The translations under genes and the position numbers were made by a program. This document shows, piece after piece, positions 1 to 8,810 of a stretch of DNA of 64,000 nt. The stretch lies in NCBI GenBank assembly GCA_020724465.1, contig DYGX01000007.1, positions 124,001 to 188,000 of the forward strand. The letters run 5' to 3'. The stretch is from Thermoflexus sp. GTDB taxonomy: Bacteria > Chloroflexota > Anaerolineae > Aggregatilineales > Aggregatilineaceae. The notes beneath the pieces are model-generated. The model had not been told where the DNA came from, did no database searches, and was given only the letters and a program-made list of their open reading frames with translations. The stretch's first letter is position 1. Each line of letters begins with the position of its first letter.

Positions 1-104
1 GCCGGACCGCCCGGCGCTGCCGACATGATGAGAAACGCGAGGATCGTGATTCCCAGCAATGTCGGAATGGCCTGGATCAGTCGCCGAAGTATGTACCGCC
101 CCAC
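1..104 (-). CDS. ABC transporter permease, DppB/OppB type (N-terminal fragment)
   Basis: This is the first ~34 codons of a minus-strand gene that runs off the left edge. It reads from a GTG at 104 as V-GRYILRRLIQAIPTLLGI, followed by a hydrophobic stretch and SAAPGGP. This is the classic start of peptide/nickel importer permeases: the basic RYILRRL motif, the first membrane helix, then an APGGP loop. A GGAAAGG ribosome site lies about 8 bases upstream. It sits 107 bp downstream of the family 5 binding protein at 212-1933 and is almost certainly in the same operon. Only the first helix is visible, so the substrate is unknown. Confidence 0.8.
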   Translation of the reverse strand, partial: MGRYILRRLIQAIPTLLGITILAFLIMSAAPGGP

Positions 105-141
105 AGCTGCACCTTTCCTGTTCGGTTTTGTCAATCAGGGT

Positions 142-179
142 AGTCTGGCCGGCTGCGGGTGAGCCGAGCCGGCCAGACT
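142..179 (-). terminator. Intercistronic hairpin after binding-protein gene
   Basis: A perfect 13-bp inverted repeat (arms 142-154 and 167-179, 12-base loop) lies between the binding-protein stop and the permease start. It lacks a clean T run directly after the stem. It is therefore more likely a processing or attenuation hairpin that keeps binding-protein mRNA in excess than a full terminator. A similar hairpin lies at the same relative place in the second importer (11610-11637). Confidence 0.6.
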
Positions 180-211
180 GTAACGATAGCCTTACGCTGA
201 CGTCTCGCCGC

Positions 212-1933
212 TTACTGGGTGATCACCCAGTCCTCGGCGTGCCAGAACGGAGCGTTGGGCCGCGGGCTCCAGTTGGTAATGCTCTTGTTGGCCCCGTACA
301 TGCCATTGATGGCGAAGAGCCAGATGTACGCCTGGTCTTCCTGCAGGATACGCTGCAGCTCCCAGTAGAGCGGAGCACGGTCTTCCGGCGCGCAGCCGGG
401 CACGTTCAGCGCTTCCTTGAACAGGCGGTCCACTTCGGGGTTGCTGTAGGACATGCTGTTGAAGCCGCTGCCCACAATGTCCCCGTCGGTGGTGAACAGA
501 CCTGTCCAGTCCGGATCATCGGGGTAGGCATTGCGCCAGCCGAGGATGACCGCGTCGAAGGTCTGCGCGTCCTGGATGTCCAGCAACTGGTTGAAGTCGA
601 TGGCCGAGACGGTCACTTCCATGCCGATTTCGGCCAACTGCTGCTGAACCAGCTCCGCGATCTGGCCGCGGCGGGTGTTGCCTTCGTTGGTCAGCACCTC
701 GAACGCGAACTTCACGCCGTCCTTGTCGAGGATACCGTCACCGTCGGTGTCTTCCCAGCCGGCTTCCGCCAGCAGCGCCCGCGCCGCATCCAGATCACGC
801 GCGACCGGCTGCAGCTCGGGGTCGATGGCCCACGACGACGGAACCAGGAACGACGGCATCACAGTCCCTTCGCCGAAGACGGCCTTCTCCATGATCTCGT
901 CGAGATCGATGGCGCGCTGGATCGCCTGGCGGACGCGGACATCACCGAACAGCGGGTGCGGGTCCTGCGGCACCGGGATCGGCAGACCGTTCTCGTCCAG
1001 GACCATGTTGCCTTCGGCATCCTTCTCGAAACCGTCCTGCGGGTTCGCCGGGTTGGCGAAGTTCAGCGACAGGTAGTCCCAGGTGTTGCCGGGATAGTCG
1101 TAGGTCTGCAGGTTCGGGTTCGCGCGGATTTCCTGGACCTTGCCCACCTGCGGGTTCTCGATCACGTTCAGTTCGCCGGCGATGAAGCGCTCCGCCAAAA
1201 CGGTCTGGTCGGGCACCGTGACATACAGCCAGCCTTCGGGGATCACGTCTTTGTAGTAGTTGAAGTTGGTCAGCAGCACAACGCGCTCGCTGTCCATCGA
1301 CTCAAACACGAACGGGCCGCCGCTGACGGTCGGGGCGGACTCATACGGATGCCCGATCAGGGATTCCCAGTCGAAGTCCTCACCCATTTCCGGCGTCCAG
1401 CCAAAGACATGGGACGGCACCAGGCTCTTCGCCGCGTCGCTCAAGACACCGCAGGACGGCGAGGTGAAGGTGATGGTCACGGTGTAGCCATCCTCGCTGA
1501 CTTCGACCGTGTCGATATCGTCCACCGTGTAGCCATACGGCGACTCGAACTTGTCAGCGTTGCGGTAGGCGTAGATGGCGAACTGCCAGTCCCAGCCTGT
1601 CACTGGCGTGCCGTCCGACCAGTAGAGGTTGTCGACCAGGTTGAACGTGTAGGTCAGGCCATCCTCGCTGACAGTCCAATCGCGGGTGAGCGCCCCCTCA
1701 ACATTCGGCGCGAAGAATTGGGTGTCGGGGTCCACACCGATCGAGCTGACGACCAGCCACTGGGTCACCGCGCGGCAGTCTGTGCCGCTACAACGCAGGT
1801 CGTTGATGGGACCGATAGATGTCCCGCCATTCCCTTGAATGATGGGACCACCTTCGCCGGGGCCCTGCGCCAACGCCATCATCGGGGTCAGGAACAGCGC
1901 CACGACCAGCGACAAAACAAGTACGCGTTTCAT
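212..1933 (-). CDS. Extracellular solute-binding protein family 5 (peptide/nickel/oligopeptide ABC importer)
   Basis: The 573-residue exported protein binds the substrate of a Dpp/Opp-type ABC importer. It starts with a basic residue, a long hydrophobic core and an ALAQ signal-peptidase I site at about residues 20-23. There is no lipobox cysteine. The SBP_bac_5 pattern is clear: TRDWTVSEDGLTYTFNL, then NLYWSDGTPVTGWDWQFA near residue 105, and later the IQRAIDLDEI segment with LLAEAGWEDTDGDG. Peptide, nickel and sugar binders share this fold, so the ligand cannot be named. The ATG at 1933 is preceded by GAGGAGG with good spacing, and the permease fragment at 1-104 follows. A sigma-70-like promoter is visible at 2037-2065. 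Confidence 0.9.
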   Translation of the reverse strand: MKRVLVLSLVVALFLTPMMALAQGPGEGGPIIQGNGGTSIGPINDLRCSGTDCRAVTQWLVVSSIGVDPDTQFFAPNVEGALTRDWTVSEDGLTYTFNLVDNLYWSDGTPVTGWDWQFAIYAYRNADKFESPYGYTVDDIDTVEVSEDGYTVTITFTSPSCGVLSDAAKSLVPSHVFGWTPEMGEDFDWESLIGHPYESAPTVSGGPFVFESMDSERVVLLTNFNYYKDVIPEGWLYVTVPDQTVLAERFIAGELNVIENPQVGKVQEIRANPNLQTYDYPGNTWDYLSLNFANPANPQDGFEKDAEGNMVLDENGLPIPVPQDPHPLFGDVRVRQAIQRAIDLDEIMEKAVFGEGTVMPSFLVPSSWAIDPELQPVARDLDAARALLAEAGWEDTDGDGILDKDGVKFAFEVLTNEGNTRRGQIAELVQQQLAEIGMEVTVSAIDFNQLLDIQDAQTFDAVILGWRNAYPDDPDWTGLFTTDGDIVGSGFNSMSYSNPEVDRLFKEALNVPGCAPEDRAPLYWELQRILQEDQAYIWLFAINGMYGANKSITNWSPRPNAPFWHAEDWVITQ

Positions 1934-2036
1934 GGAAGAAGGACCTCCTCAGAACAACGGAGCACAAAAAGAAAATCGATGTCCAAAACGCTCGGTGCGA
2001 CCAGCCCTCCTCTCGCTGAACACCTCAGGTACATTT

Positions 2037-2065
2037 AATATACCCAACCCCGTGACTCGGTTCAA
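2037..2065 (-). promoter_or_regulatory. Promoter of the 212-1933 importer operon
   Basis: On the minus strand a TTGAAC (plus 2060-2065), a 17-base spacer and TATATT (plus 2037-2042) form a good sigma-70-type promoter. The leader to the ATG at 1933 is about 95 bases. The rest of the 352-bp intergenic stretch 1934-2285 contains the two divergent starts and no further gene or repeat that I can support. Confidence 0.6.
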
Positions 2066-2285
2066 ATCGCCCAGAGCGGGCATGCCCCGGCCCATCCAAG
2101 CAAGGAGTCGGGGTCAATCGAACGGAAACGAGGCCGGGCACAGCCCGTTTTACTATTTCATACGTACCAATCCACGCAGAAAGATCACTATTTAGGCACA
2201 ATCGTATGGCGGCTGGCCCATCCACGCCCTTTGCGAGTATCATAGCAGCCAGCGTTCGACTGCCGCACAAGGATGAAAGGGCCAG

Positions 2286-3737
2286 ATGAACCCGGCTCGT
2301 CCCAGCTCTCATGGGGTGATCTCCGACCCCGCCTATGACGCTGCACTCGGCGCCTTCTTGCGCGCCTGCCCCGCCTACGATCACGCCGCCGTCGAGGCGC
2401 TCCGCGCCCGCGAATACGCCCGGCTCGATGCATACGGGCACGTCTACCTCGACTACACCGGCGGGGGATTGTACGCGCAGAGCCAGCTCGACGAGCACAT
2501 GGCGCTGCTGCGTGGCGGCGTGTACGGCAACCCGCACTCGAACAGCCCTGCCTCTCGCATCGCAACCGATCTGGCCGAGCGCGTGCGGGCGCAAGTCCTG
2601 GCGTACTTCAACGCCGCGCCCGACGAATACGCCGTGATCTTCACCCAGAACGCCAGCGGGGCGCTGAAGCTCATCGGCGAGTCATACCCGTTCGAGCCGG
2701 GCGATCAGTACGTCCTGACGTTCGACAACCACAACTCGGTGAACGGGATCCGCGAATTTGCGCGCGCCCGCGGCGCGTCGGTGGCCTACGCACCGGTTCT
2801 TCCGCCCGAACTGCGCATCGACGAGGGGCGGCTGATGGACCTGCTCGAAGGCGCCCGGCCCGGCGCGCACCACCTGTTCGCCTACCCGGCCCAGTCCAAT
2901 TTCAGCGGCGTGCAGCACGATCTGGACTGGATTGCCCGTGCCCAGGCTCTAGGGTGGGACGTGCTGCTCGATGCCGCCGCCTTTGCACCCACCAACCGCC
3001 TGGACCTGGGCCGGTGGCACCCGGATTTCGTCGTTCTCTCGTTCTACAAGATTTTCGGATACCCGACCGGGATCGGCTGCCTGATCGCGCGGCGGAGCGC
3101 CTTGCCGAAGCTGCGACGCCCGTGGTTCGCCGGCGGGACCATCACCATCGCCTCGGTTCAAGGCGACGGTTATTATCTGCAGGACGGCGAAGCCGCCTTC
3201 GAAGACGGCACGATCGATTATTTGAACATCCCCGCAGTGGAGATCGGGCTGCGGCACATCACCTCGGTTGGCATCGACACCATTCACACGCGCGTCATGG
3301 CGCTCACCGGCTGGCTGATCGAGCAGCTTGGCGCGCTGTACCACAGCAATGGCGCCCCACTGGTTCATTTCTACGGTCCGGCGCACACCTGCCAGCGCGG
3401 CGGCACGGTGACCTTCAACCTCTTTGATCCGGATGGCAGGCTGTTTGACTACCGCGAGGTCGAAGCCGCCGCAAGCCGCGCCAATATTTCGCTGCGCACC
3501 GGCTGCTTCTGCAACCCCGGCGCTGGAGAGCAGGCGCACGGGCTGACGCGCGAAGACCTGGCGGACTGTTTCGGCAGGCAGGAGCGCATGACCTTCGAAG
3601 AGTTCATCCGGGTCATGAGCGGGCGCAGCAAAGAGGCGGTCGGCGCCGTGCGCGTCTCGCTCGGCATTGGCTCGAATTTCGCGGATGTCTACCGGTTCGT
3701 CGAGTTCGCGCGCACGTTCCTCGACCGCCCGCACTGA
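2286..3737 (+). CDS. Class V aminotransferase-fold PLP enzyme, molybdenum-cofactor-sulfurase-like
   Basis: The 483-residue cytosolic PLP enzyme has the fold of cysteine desulfurases. Visible marks are YLDYTGGGLY near residue 55, FTQNASGALKLIGE near 120, the Schiff-base lysine in LSFYKIFGYPTGIG near residue 255, and the cysteine motif RTGCFCNPGA near residue 402. The last motif, together with FYKIFG(Y/F)PTG, is typical of eukaryotic MOCOS and its bacterial relatives rather than NifS/IscS, which carry the catalytic cysteine in a different loop. It probably moves sulfur from cysteine onto an acceptor, but the C-terminal MOSC domain of MOCOS is absent. The ATG at 2286 follows GAAAGGGCC. It is monocistronic and divergent from the importer. 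Confidence 0.8.
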   Translation: MNPARPSSHGVISDPAYDAALGAFLRACPAYDHAAVEALRAREYARLDAYGHVYLDYTGGGLYAQSQLDEHMALLRGGVYGNPHSNSPASRIATDLAERVRAQVLAYFNAAPDEYAVIFTQNASGALKLIGESYPFEPGDQYVLTFDNHNSVNGIREFARARGASVAYAPVLPPELRIDEGRLMDLLEGARPGAHHLFAYPAQSNFSGVQHDLDWIARAQALGWDVLLDAAAFAPTNRLDLGRWHPDFVVLSFYKIFGYPTGIGCLIARRSALPKLRRPWFAGGTITIASVQGDGYYLQDGEAAFEDGTIDYLNIPAVEIGLRHITSVGIDTIHTRVMALTGWLIEQLGALYHSNGAPLVHFYGPAHTCQRGGTVTFNLFDPDGRLFDYREVEAAASRANISLRTGCFCNPGAGEQAHGLTREDLADCFGRQERMTFEEFIRVMSGRSKEAVGAVRVSLGIGSNFADVYRFVEFARTFLDRPH

Positions 3738-3800
3738 CCCCCTACAGCGCACCCATTCCCGGCGGCTCGACTTGACAGCCGGAGCCGCGCGACATACGAT

Positions 3801-3827
3801 AGTAACGCGGGTTACTAACGCGAGTTA
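3801..3827. promoter_or_regulatory. Tandem palindromic operators
   Basis: Two palindromes abut. GTAAC-GCGG-GTTAC at 3802-3815 is extended by an outer A/T pair to 3801-3816, and TAAC-GCGA-GTTA lies at 3816-3827. They share the half-site (G)TAACGCG. They lie about 25 bases before the start of the LacI-type remnant at 3851. CG-centred palindromes are typical LacI-family operators, so these are probably its former autoregulatory sites. Confidence 0.5.
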
Positions 3828-3850
3828 ATAGCCTTTACGGTAGATAGCTT

Positions 3851-3973
3851 ATGCCAGAACCAGCTCCCAAGCGCGTGACGATGCAGGAAATTGCCGACCG
3901 GGCCGGGAGCAGACCACCTATGATTTCGATGCGCGCCGGACAATTAATTGTATATGCGCCTAAAAAACACTAG
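3851..3973 (+). pseudogene. LacI-family regulator remnant (N-terminal helix-turn-helix only)
   Basis: A 40-codon open frame from ATG 3851 to TAG 3971 reads KRVTMQEIADRAG and then SRPPMIS. The first part is the standard LacI-family opening (T-x-x-(D/E)IA-x-x-AG). The sequence departs from the family within the recognition helix, where VS-x-x-TVS is expected, and it stops long before the sugar-binding domain. The rest of the gene is missing. It lies directly upstream of the iron-type importer and its 3' end overlaps that operon's promoter. Deletion of a former local regulator is the simplest reading; a functional micro-protein is less likely. Confidence 0.55.
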
Positions 3974-3976
3974 AAT
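3940..3976 (+). promoter_or_regulatory. Promoter and palindromic operator of the iron-type ABC operon
   Basis: TTGTAT at 3948-3953, a 17-base spacer and TAGAAT at 3971-3976 give a strong sigma-70-like promoter reading into 4048. A perfect 12-base palindrome (3940-3951) overlaps the -35 element, where a repressor would block RNA polymerase. The stretch 3738-4047 otherwise holds only the LacI remnant and its operators. Confidence 0.6.
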
Positions 3977-4047
3977 AAAGATCCTTCCGGGTAGACACCG
4001 GATAAAAGACCGTCCTGGCCATATTCTTTTGCGAAAGGGAGTTGGGT

Positions 4048-5157
4048 ATGAAAAAGCTGTCCGTTCTTGTGCTGTGGGCTTTGACTGCCACGCTGGCGAT
4101 CCCGCTGGCAGCCGTCACCCCCGCCGCGCCCGTTCTGGCGCAGGATGACACGCTCACCGTGCTGTGTACCCCGCAGGAAGACTGGTGCGTCGCCATGACG
4201 CAGGCGTTCCAGGAAGAGACGGGTATCGAGACGAGCTACGTCCGGATGTCGTCGGGCGAATCGCTGGCCCGCATCCGCGCCACCCAGGACGATCCGGAAT
4301 TCTCCGTGTGGTGGGGTGGTCCGGCGGACGCCTTCATCGCCGCCTACGAAGAGGGGCTGATCGAGCCTTACGAGCCGGAGCTGGCGTCGGTGCTGCCCGA
4401 AAACGCCGTGGGCGAGGATCACTCCTGGCACGGGATCTACATGGGTGCGATCGGGTTCTGCTCCAACGTCGAGCTGCTCGAAGAGCTGGGCGTCGAGCCG
4501 CCGACTTCGTGGGAAGACCTGCTCAACCCGGCGCTGAAGAGCAACATCGCCATGGCGCATCCGGCCACGTCGGGCACCGCCTTCACCACGTTCTGGACCA
4601 TCGTGACGCTCAAGGCGGACGAGCTTGAGGCCGAGGAAGAGGGCGCCGGTTACGACGAAGAAGGGATGCCGACCGAAGCCGCGATCGACGCCGCGTTCGA
4701 GTACTTCGCGCAGCTTCATCAGAACATCCTGCAGTACACGCGCTCCGGTGCTGCGCCCGGCCAGATGGCTGCGACCGGCCAGATTGCCGTAGCGATCATC
4801 TTCGCCCACGACTGCGTGAAGCTCCAGGTCGAGGGCTTCGAGGGCATTGTGGTCAACACCTTCCCCGAAGAAGGGACCGGCTACGAGATTGGCGGTATGG
4901 CGCTGATCAAGAACGCGCCCGAACCCGAAGCGGCCAAGCGGTGGATCGAGTGGGCGTTAACGCCTGAAGCGCAGGCGATCGGTGCCACGGTGAACTCGCT
5001 CCAGCTCCCAACCAACCCGGACACGCCGATCTCTGAGCTGTCGCCCAGGCTGGAAGATGTGAACCTGGTGGATTACAACTTCATCGCAGCCGGGCTGCAT
5101 CGTACGGAAATCGTCGAGCGCTTTGACGCCGAGATCGCTCCGCAGCCGACTGACTAG
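4048..5157 (+). CDS. ABC transporter substrate-binding protein, family 1 / AfuA-FbpA-like
   Basis: This exported binding protein (369 residues) probably delivers ferric iron or a small anion or phosphonate-type ligand to the permease encoded next. A signal peptide ends at APVLAQ near residue 32, without a lipobox cysteine. The mature part opens LTVLCTPQEDWCVAM and contains VWWGGPADAFI and the hinge motif LGVEPPTSWEDLLNP, all typical of the Fe3+/thiamine/putrescine-type cluster. Four cysteines are present in the mature protein. ATG 4048 is chosen over an in-frame TTG at 4042 because GGGAG lies 6 bases before the ATG and directly abuts the TTG. The gap to the permease is 100 bp. Confidence 0.85.
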   Translation: MKKLSVLVLWALTATLAIPLAAVTPAAPVLAQDDTLTVLCTPQEDWCVAMTQAFQEETGIETSYVRMSSGESLARIRATQDDPEFSVWWGGPADAFIAAYEEGLIEPYEPELASVLPENAVGEDHSWHGIYMGAIGFCSNVELLEELGVEPPTSWEDLLNPALKSNIAMAHPATSGTAFTTFWTIVTLKADELEAEEEGAGYDEEGMPTEAAIDAAFEYFAQLHQNILQYTRSGAAPGQMAATGQIAVAIIFAHDCVKLQVEGFEGIVVNTFPEEGTGYEIGGMALIKNAPEPEAAKRWIEWALTPEAQAIGATVNSLQLPTNPDTPISELSPRLEDVNLVDYNFIAAGLHRTEIVERFDAEIAPQPTD

Positions 5158-5257
5158 CCGGCTCTTCTGCTACTGCCGACGCTAACCCGGCGGTGGTGAG
5201 GCCAGAACGTCTCGCCACCGCCGGAGCACCCGGCCTCTACGAACGGAGAGACGCCCC

Positions 5258-6997
5258 GTGCGAACCCTCACCCGCAACCACCGGATCGCCGAGTTCAGGC
5301 GCATTACTCAAGACCCCGTCCTCTTCGTCGGGCTGGTCATCGTCGTGCTGTTCGTGATCATCACGGTTATCAGCCCGATCTACGCGATGGTCGAGGAAAG
5401 CCTGACCGAAAAAGGCCGGGAGCTTTTCGAGCGTTATCTAACGTCGCCGGTCTACCAGCGTATCTTCCGCAACACGATGGAGATGGGCCTGCTGGTCGCC
5501 GCGATCGGGACGGCACTTGGCTTTGTGCTGGCCTACGTTCAGGTCAAAGTTGCTGTCCCGTTTAAGCGCCTGATTCACTTCATCGCCCTGGTGCCGATTG
5601 TCTCACCCCCGTTCGCGGTGGCCACCGCGGCGCTGCTGCTGTTCGGGCGCAACGGCATGATCACCTACGACATCTTCGGCGTGCGCTACGATATTTACGG
5701 GCTGGACGGCCTGACCCTCGTGCTCACGCTGTCCTATTTCCCGGTGGCCTATCTCAATCTGCGCGGCATGATCCAGGCGCTCGATCCGGCGCTTGACGAG
5801 GCAGCGACCAATCTCGGCGCGAGCAAATGGCGCGTGTTCCGCACCGTCACCGTGCCGATGCTCATCCCCGGCATCGCGGGGTCATTCCTGCTGCTGTTCG
5901 TCGAAGCGATCGCCGATCTGGGCAATCCGCTGGTTCTGGGCGGCAATTACGAGGTGCTCGCCACGCGCATCTACGTTTCCATCGTCGGGCTGTACGACAC
6001 CACCGCCGCCGCCGTGCTGTCCGTCGTTCTGCTGGTTCCCTCGCTGCTGGTCTTCATCGTGCAGCGCTACTGGATCAGCCGCACCTCGGTGGTGTCGATC
6101 ACCGGCAAGCCGAGCGGCACGCCGCAGGTCATCAACCACCCCCTGGTGGTCTGGCCGCTCTTTGCCGCCGTGATGGCGATCGTCCTGCTGATTGTGATCA
6201 TTTACGGGGTCATCTTTGCCGGCGCCTTCACCAAGATCTTGAACGTCAACAACGAGCTGACGCTCGACCATTTCGACTTCGTGATCAACGGCTACGGCTC
6301 CGAGGCAATGAAAGACACCACCCAGCTTTCGGCCATCGCCACACCCATTGCCGGCGTGCTCGGCATGCTGATCGCGTTCCTCGTCGCCCGCAAGAAGTGG
6401 ACCGGGCGTCACGCGCTCGACTTCGCGACCATGCTGGGTATCGCCGTCCCCGGCACGATCCTGGGCATCGGCTACCTGCTCGTCTTCAACGGGCCGCAAC
6501 AGATCACCCTGCCCGTGATCGGAACAGTGACCGTGATCCCCAAGCTGACCGGTGGGCGCGCGGTGTTCGGCGGCGCCGCGGCGATCGTGCTGGTCTACAT
6601 CGTGCGCAGCGTGCCGGCAGCTTTGCGTGCCGGCGTGGCCGCCCTGTCCCAGATCGATCCAGCCATCGAGGAAGCGTCGGTCAGCCTGGGCGCCGACAAC
6701 TTCGGGACGTTCCGGCGCATCACCCTGCCCCTGATCCGGCCTGCCTTTCTGTCTGGCTTGATCTATGCCTTTGCACGCTCGATGACCACCATCTCGGCCA
6801 TCATTTTCCTCACCACGCCGCGCACCAAGATCATGACGCACCAGATCTTGAACGAGGTGGAAAACGGGCGGTATGGCAACGCGTTCGCGTATTGTGTCAT
6901 TCTGATCGTGATCGTGCTGGCTGCGATCGGAATTCTGGCCGTGGCGGTTGGCACCACCACCGGCGCTGAGAAAACCACCATAGAAGGAGCCGCATAA
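5258..6997 (+). CDS. Iron-type ABC transporter permease, two fused permease domains (FbpB/AfuB-like)
   Basis: The 579-residue polytopic inner-membrane protein contains two tandem BPD_transp_1 units, so one polypeptide makes the whole channel. Each half carries the EAA loop that contacts the ATPase: DEAATNLGASKWRVFRTVT near residue 180 and EEASVSLGADNFGTFRRIT near residue 472. About twelve membrane helices are evident. The fused arrangement is standard for FbpB/AfuB ferric transporters. The start is GTG 5258 with CGGAGAG upstream. Its TAA is followed immediately by the ATG of the ATPase, with no gap, which indicates tight coupling. Confidence 0.92.
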   Translation: MRTLTRNHRIAEFRRITQDPVLFVGLVIVVLFVIITVISPIYAMVEESLTEKGRELFERYLTSPVYQRIFRNTMEMGLLVAAIGTALGFVLAYVQVKVAVPFKRLIHFIALVPIVSPPFAVATAALLLFGRNGMITYDIFGVRYDIYGLDGLTLVLTLSYFPVAYLNLRGMIQALDPALDEAATNLGASKWRVFRTVTVPMLIPGIAGSFLLLFVEAIADLGNPLVLGGNYEVLATRIYVSIVGLYDTTAAAVLSVVLLVPSLLVFIVQRYWISRTSVVSITGKPSGTPQVINHPLVVWPLFAAVMAIVLLIVIIYGVIFAGAFTKILNVNNELTLDHFDFVINGYGSEAMKDTTQLSAIATPIAGVLGMLIAFLVARKKWTGRHALDFATMLGIAVPGTILGIGYLLVFNGPQQITLPVIGTVTVIPKLTGGRAVFGGAAAIVLVYIVRSVPAALRAGVAALSQIDPAIEEASVSLGADNFGTFRRITLPLIRPAFLSGLIYAFARSMTTISAIIFLTTPRTKIMTHQILNEVENGRYGNAFAYCVILIVIVLAAIGILAVAVGTTTGAEKTTIEGAA

Positions 6998-8095
6998 ATG
7001 GCTGAAACCCAGGCGGGGACGCTTGTCCTCGAAGAGGTCTCAAAAGTCTTTTCCCAGCGGGGCGGCCAGGGCGACGTGCGCGCCGTCGACCGGGTCTCTC
7101 TGACAATTGAGCCGGGCGAATTCGTTACGCTGCTCGGTCCGTCCGGCTGTGGCAAGACCACCACGCTGCGGCTGATCTCCGGCTTCGAGATGCCGACCTC
7201 GGGCCGGATTTTGCTGGACGGGAAAGACATCTCGCACCGCCCGCCCAACAAGCGGGATATGGCGATGGTGTTCCAGAGCTACGCGCTGTTCCCGCACATG
7301 ACGGTCTTCAACAACATCGCCTACGGCCTGCGCGTGCAGCACACCCCCCGCCACGACGTGCAACAACGGGTGGAACGCGTGCTGGAGCTGATGGGGCTGA
7401 GCGGGATGGGCAACCGGCGCCCGCACGAGCTGTCCGGCGGGCAGCAGCAGCGCGTGGCGCTGGCGCGGTCACTGGTCGTCGAGCCGCGCGTGCTGCTCTT
7501 TGACGAGCCGCTGTCGAACCTGGACGCCAAGCTGCGCGTGCAGATGCGCAGCGAGATCCGCAACCTGCAGCGCCGCCTGCACATCACCAGCGTCTACGTC
7601 ACGCACGACCAGGTCGAGGCAATGGCGCTCTCCGATCGCATCGTCGTGATGAACAACGGCCAGATCGAGCAGATCGGGACGCCGGAAGAGATCTACCGCT
7701 GGCCGGTGTCACGCTTCGTGGCCGATTTCATCGGGCGGGCGAACTTCCTGTCGGCAACCGTACAGACCAGCCGCGAGAAGGAAGCGACCGTGACTCTGCT
7801 GGGTCGCACGGTGACCGTTTCCGCCAGCGCGCTGCTGCCGCCCGGCACCATCGGCACAGCCGTCTTGCGGCCCGAAGCCTTGCTGTTGGAAGATGATCCC
7901 ACCCTGGAGCAGGTCGTCGTCGAGCAGACGATGTACCTCGGCTCAACGGTCGAGTACATCGTCCGTCTGGGCGAGCAGCGCCTGATCGTGGTGGATGCGG
8001 ACCCGCGCCCTGGTCGGGTCTTCCGCGAGGGAGCTACTGCCGGGCTGAGCTTCGAGCCGGAGACGGTGCATTTGCTGGCCGAGCCTGCGATCTGA
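6998..8095 (+). CDS. ABC transporter ATP-binding protein (FbpC/PotA class)
   Basis: The 365-residue ATPase energises the permease above. It has Walker A GPSGCGKTT near residue 46, Q-loop MVFQSYALFPHM, signature LSGGQQQRVALARSL, Walker B VLLFDEPLSNLDAKL and the switch histidine in VYVTHDQVEAMAL. The C-terminal ~120 residues form a TOBE domain typical of the MalK/PotA/FbpC group. The gene ends the operon, with an intrinsic terminator 36 bp later. Confidence 0.95.
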   Translation: MAETQAGTLVLEEVSKVFSQRGGQGDVRAVDRVSLTIEPGEFVTLLGPSGCGKTTTLRLISGFEMPTSGRILLDGKDISHRPPNKRDMAMVFQSYALFPHMTVFNNIAYGLRVQHTPRHDVQQRVERVLELMGLSGMGNRRPHELSGGQQQRVALARSLVVEPRVLLFDEPLSNLDAKLRVQMRSEIRNLQRRLHITSVYVTHDQVEAMALSDRIVVMNNGQIEQIGTPEEIYRWPVSRFVADFIGRANFLSATVQTSREKEATVTLLGRTVTVSASALLPPGTIGTAVLRPEALLLEDDPTLEQVVVEQTMYLGSTVEYIVRLGEQRLIVVDADPRPGRVFREGATAGLSFEPETVHLLAEPAI

Positions 8096-8131
8096 CCCCC
8101 TGGCCGCCGCGCCCCCGGTCTTTTTGCCTGG

Positions 8132-8162
8132 CACTCGCAGGCCCGCCCCTGCGAGTGTTTTT
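8132..8162 (+). terminator. Rho-independent terminator of the iron-type ABC operon
   Basis: A 10-bp perfect stem (8132-8141 with 8148-8157), a 6-base loop and a run of five T form a textbook intrinsic terminator 36 bp after the ATPase stop codon. Confidence 0.9.
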
Positions 8163-8269
8163 GTCCGGGCTGCAACCCGGCCGCCAGTTAACCTAGTTCA
8201 AAATAGGCCAGCCACATCATGACAGCGCATCCGTCGCGGCGCATAATCTGCGTAACGACATGCTGATGG

Positions 8270-8797
8270 ATGCCCCTGACCATGAGCCAGCCTTCGCACC
8301 CTGAACCACCACACGCCCCGGAAATCCCGCGCCGCCTCAGGATGCGCCCGATGCAGCTGGCGGGCATCGCCTTCCTGTTGGTGCTGCCGGTGCTGGCCGC
8401 CTTCGGCGTTTTTGGCCAGAGCTTTGACTCTGCCAGCGCGACAGACGCAGGCCTCCGGCTCAGCGCGATCTATCCGTCGCGGCTGCGCTACCAGCAAGAC
8501 AGCACCCTGGAGCTCACCGTCAGCAATACCGGCGCGCAATCGCTCGACACCCTTAGCGTGCATCTTGAGCGCAGCTACATCGATCGCTTCTCCGGGGTCA
8601 GCTTCACGCCGCAGGTCACGCTGGCGACCGGACGCGCTTATGTCATCGAGTTAGGCGTGATCGCGCCGGGCGAGAGCCGGGTGATCGTCCTGCAGCTCGC
8701 CGGCGGGCAGTACGGCCGCCACAGCGGGCGCATCTGGGTGGAACAGAACGGCAGCCGCACCGCCGCCCTCAACCTGACGACGCTGGTATTTCCCTGA
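8270..8797 (+). CDS. Membrane-anchored protein with extracytoplasmic beta domain
   Basis: I do not recognise a named family. The 175-residue product has a proline-rich, basic cytoplasmic start, one membrane helix at about residues 28-48 (MQLAGIAFLLVLPVLAAFG), then an exported domain. That domain reads like an Ig/CARDB-type beta sandwich (LRYQQDSTLELTVSNTGAQ, later ELGVIAPGESRVIVLQL). The gene is 13 bp upstream of the DUF421 gene, so the two are probably co-transcribed. The start could instead be ATG 8282, four codons in, and neither start has a strong ribosome site. Confidence 0.65.
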   Translation: MPLTMSQPSHPEPPHAPEIPRRLRMRPMQLAGIAFLLVLPVLAAFGVFGQSFDSASATDAGLRLSAIYPSRLRYQQDSTLELTVSNTGAQSLDTLSVHLERSYIDRFSGVSFTPQVTLATGRAYVIELGVIAPGESRVIVLQLAGGQYGRHSGRIWVEQNGSRTAALNLTTLVFP

Positions 8798-8810
8798 GAG
8801 GAACCCGAAC

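Noticed and set aside
59..2038. 659-codon open frame antisense to the first binding protein
   Set aside because: It overlaps the permease start, the hairpin and the whole binding-protein gene; the translation has no recognisable domain.
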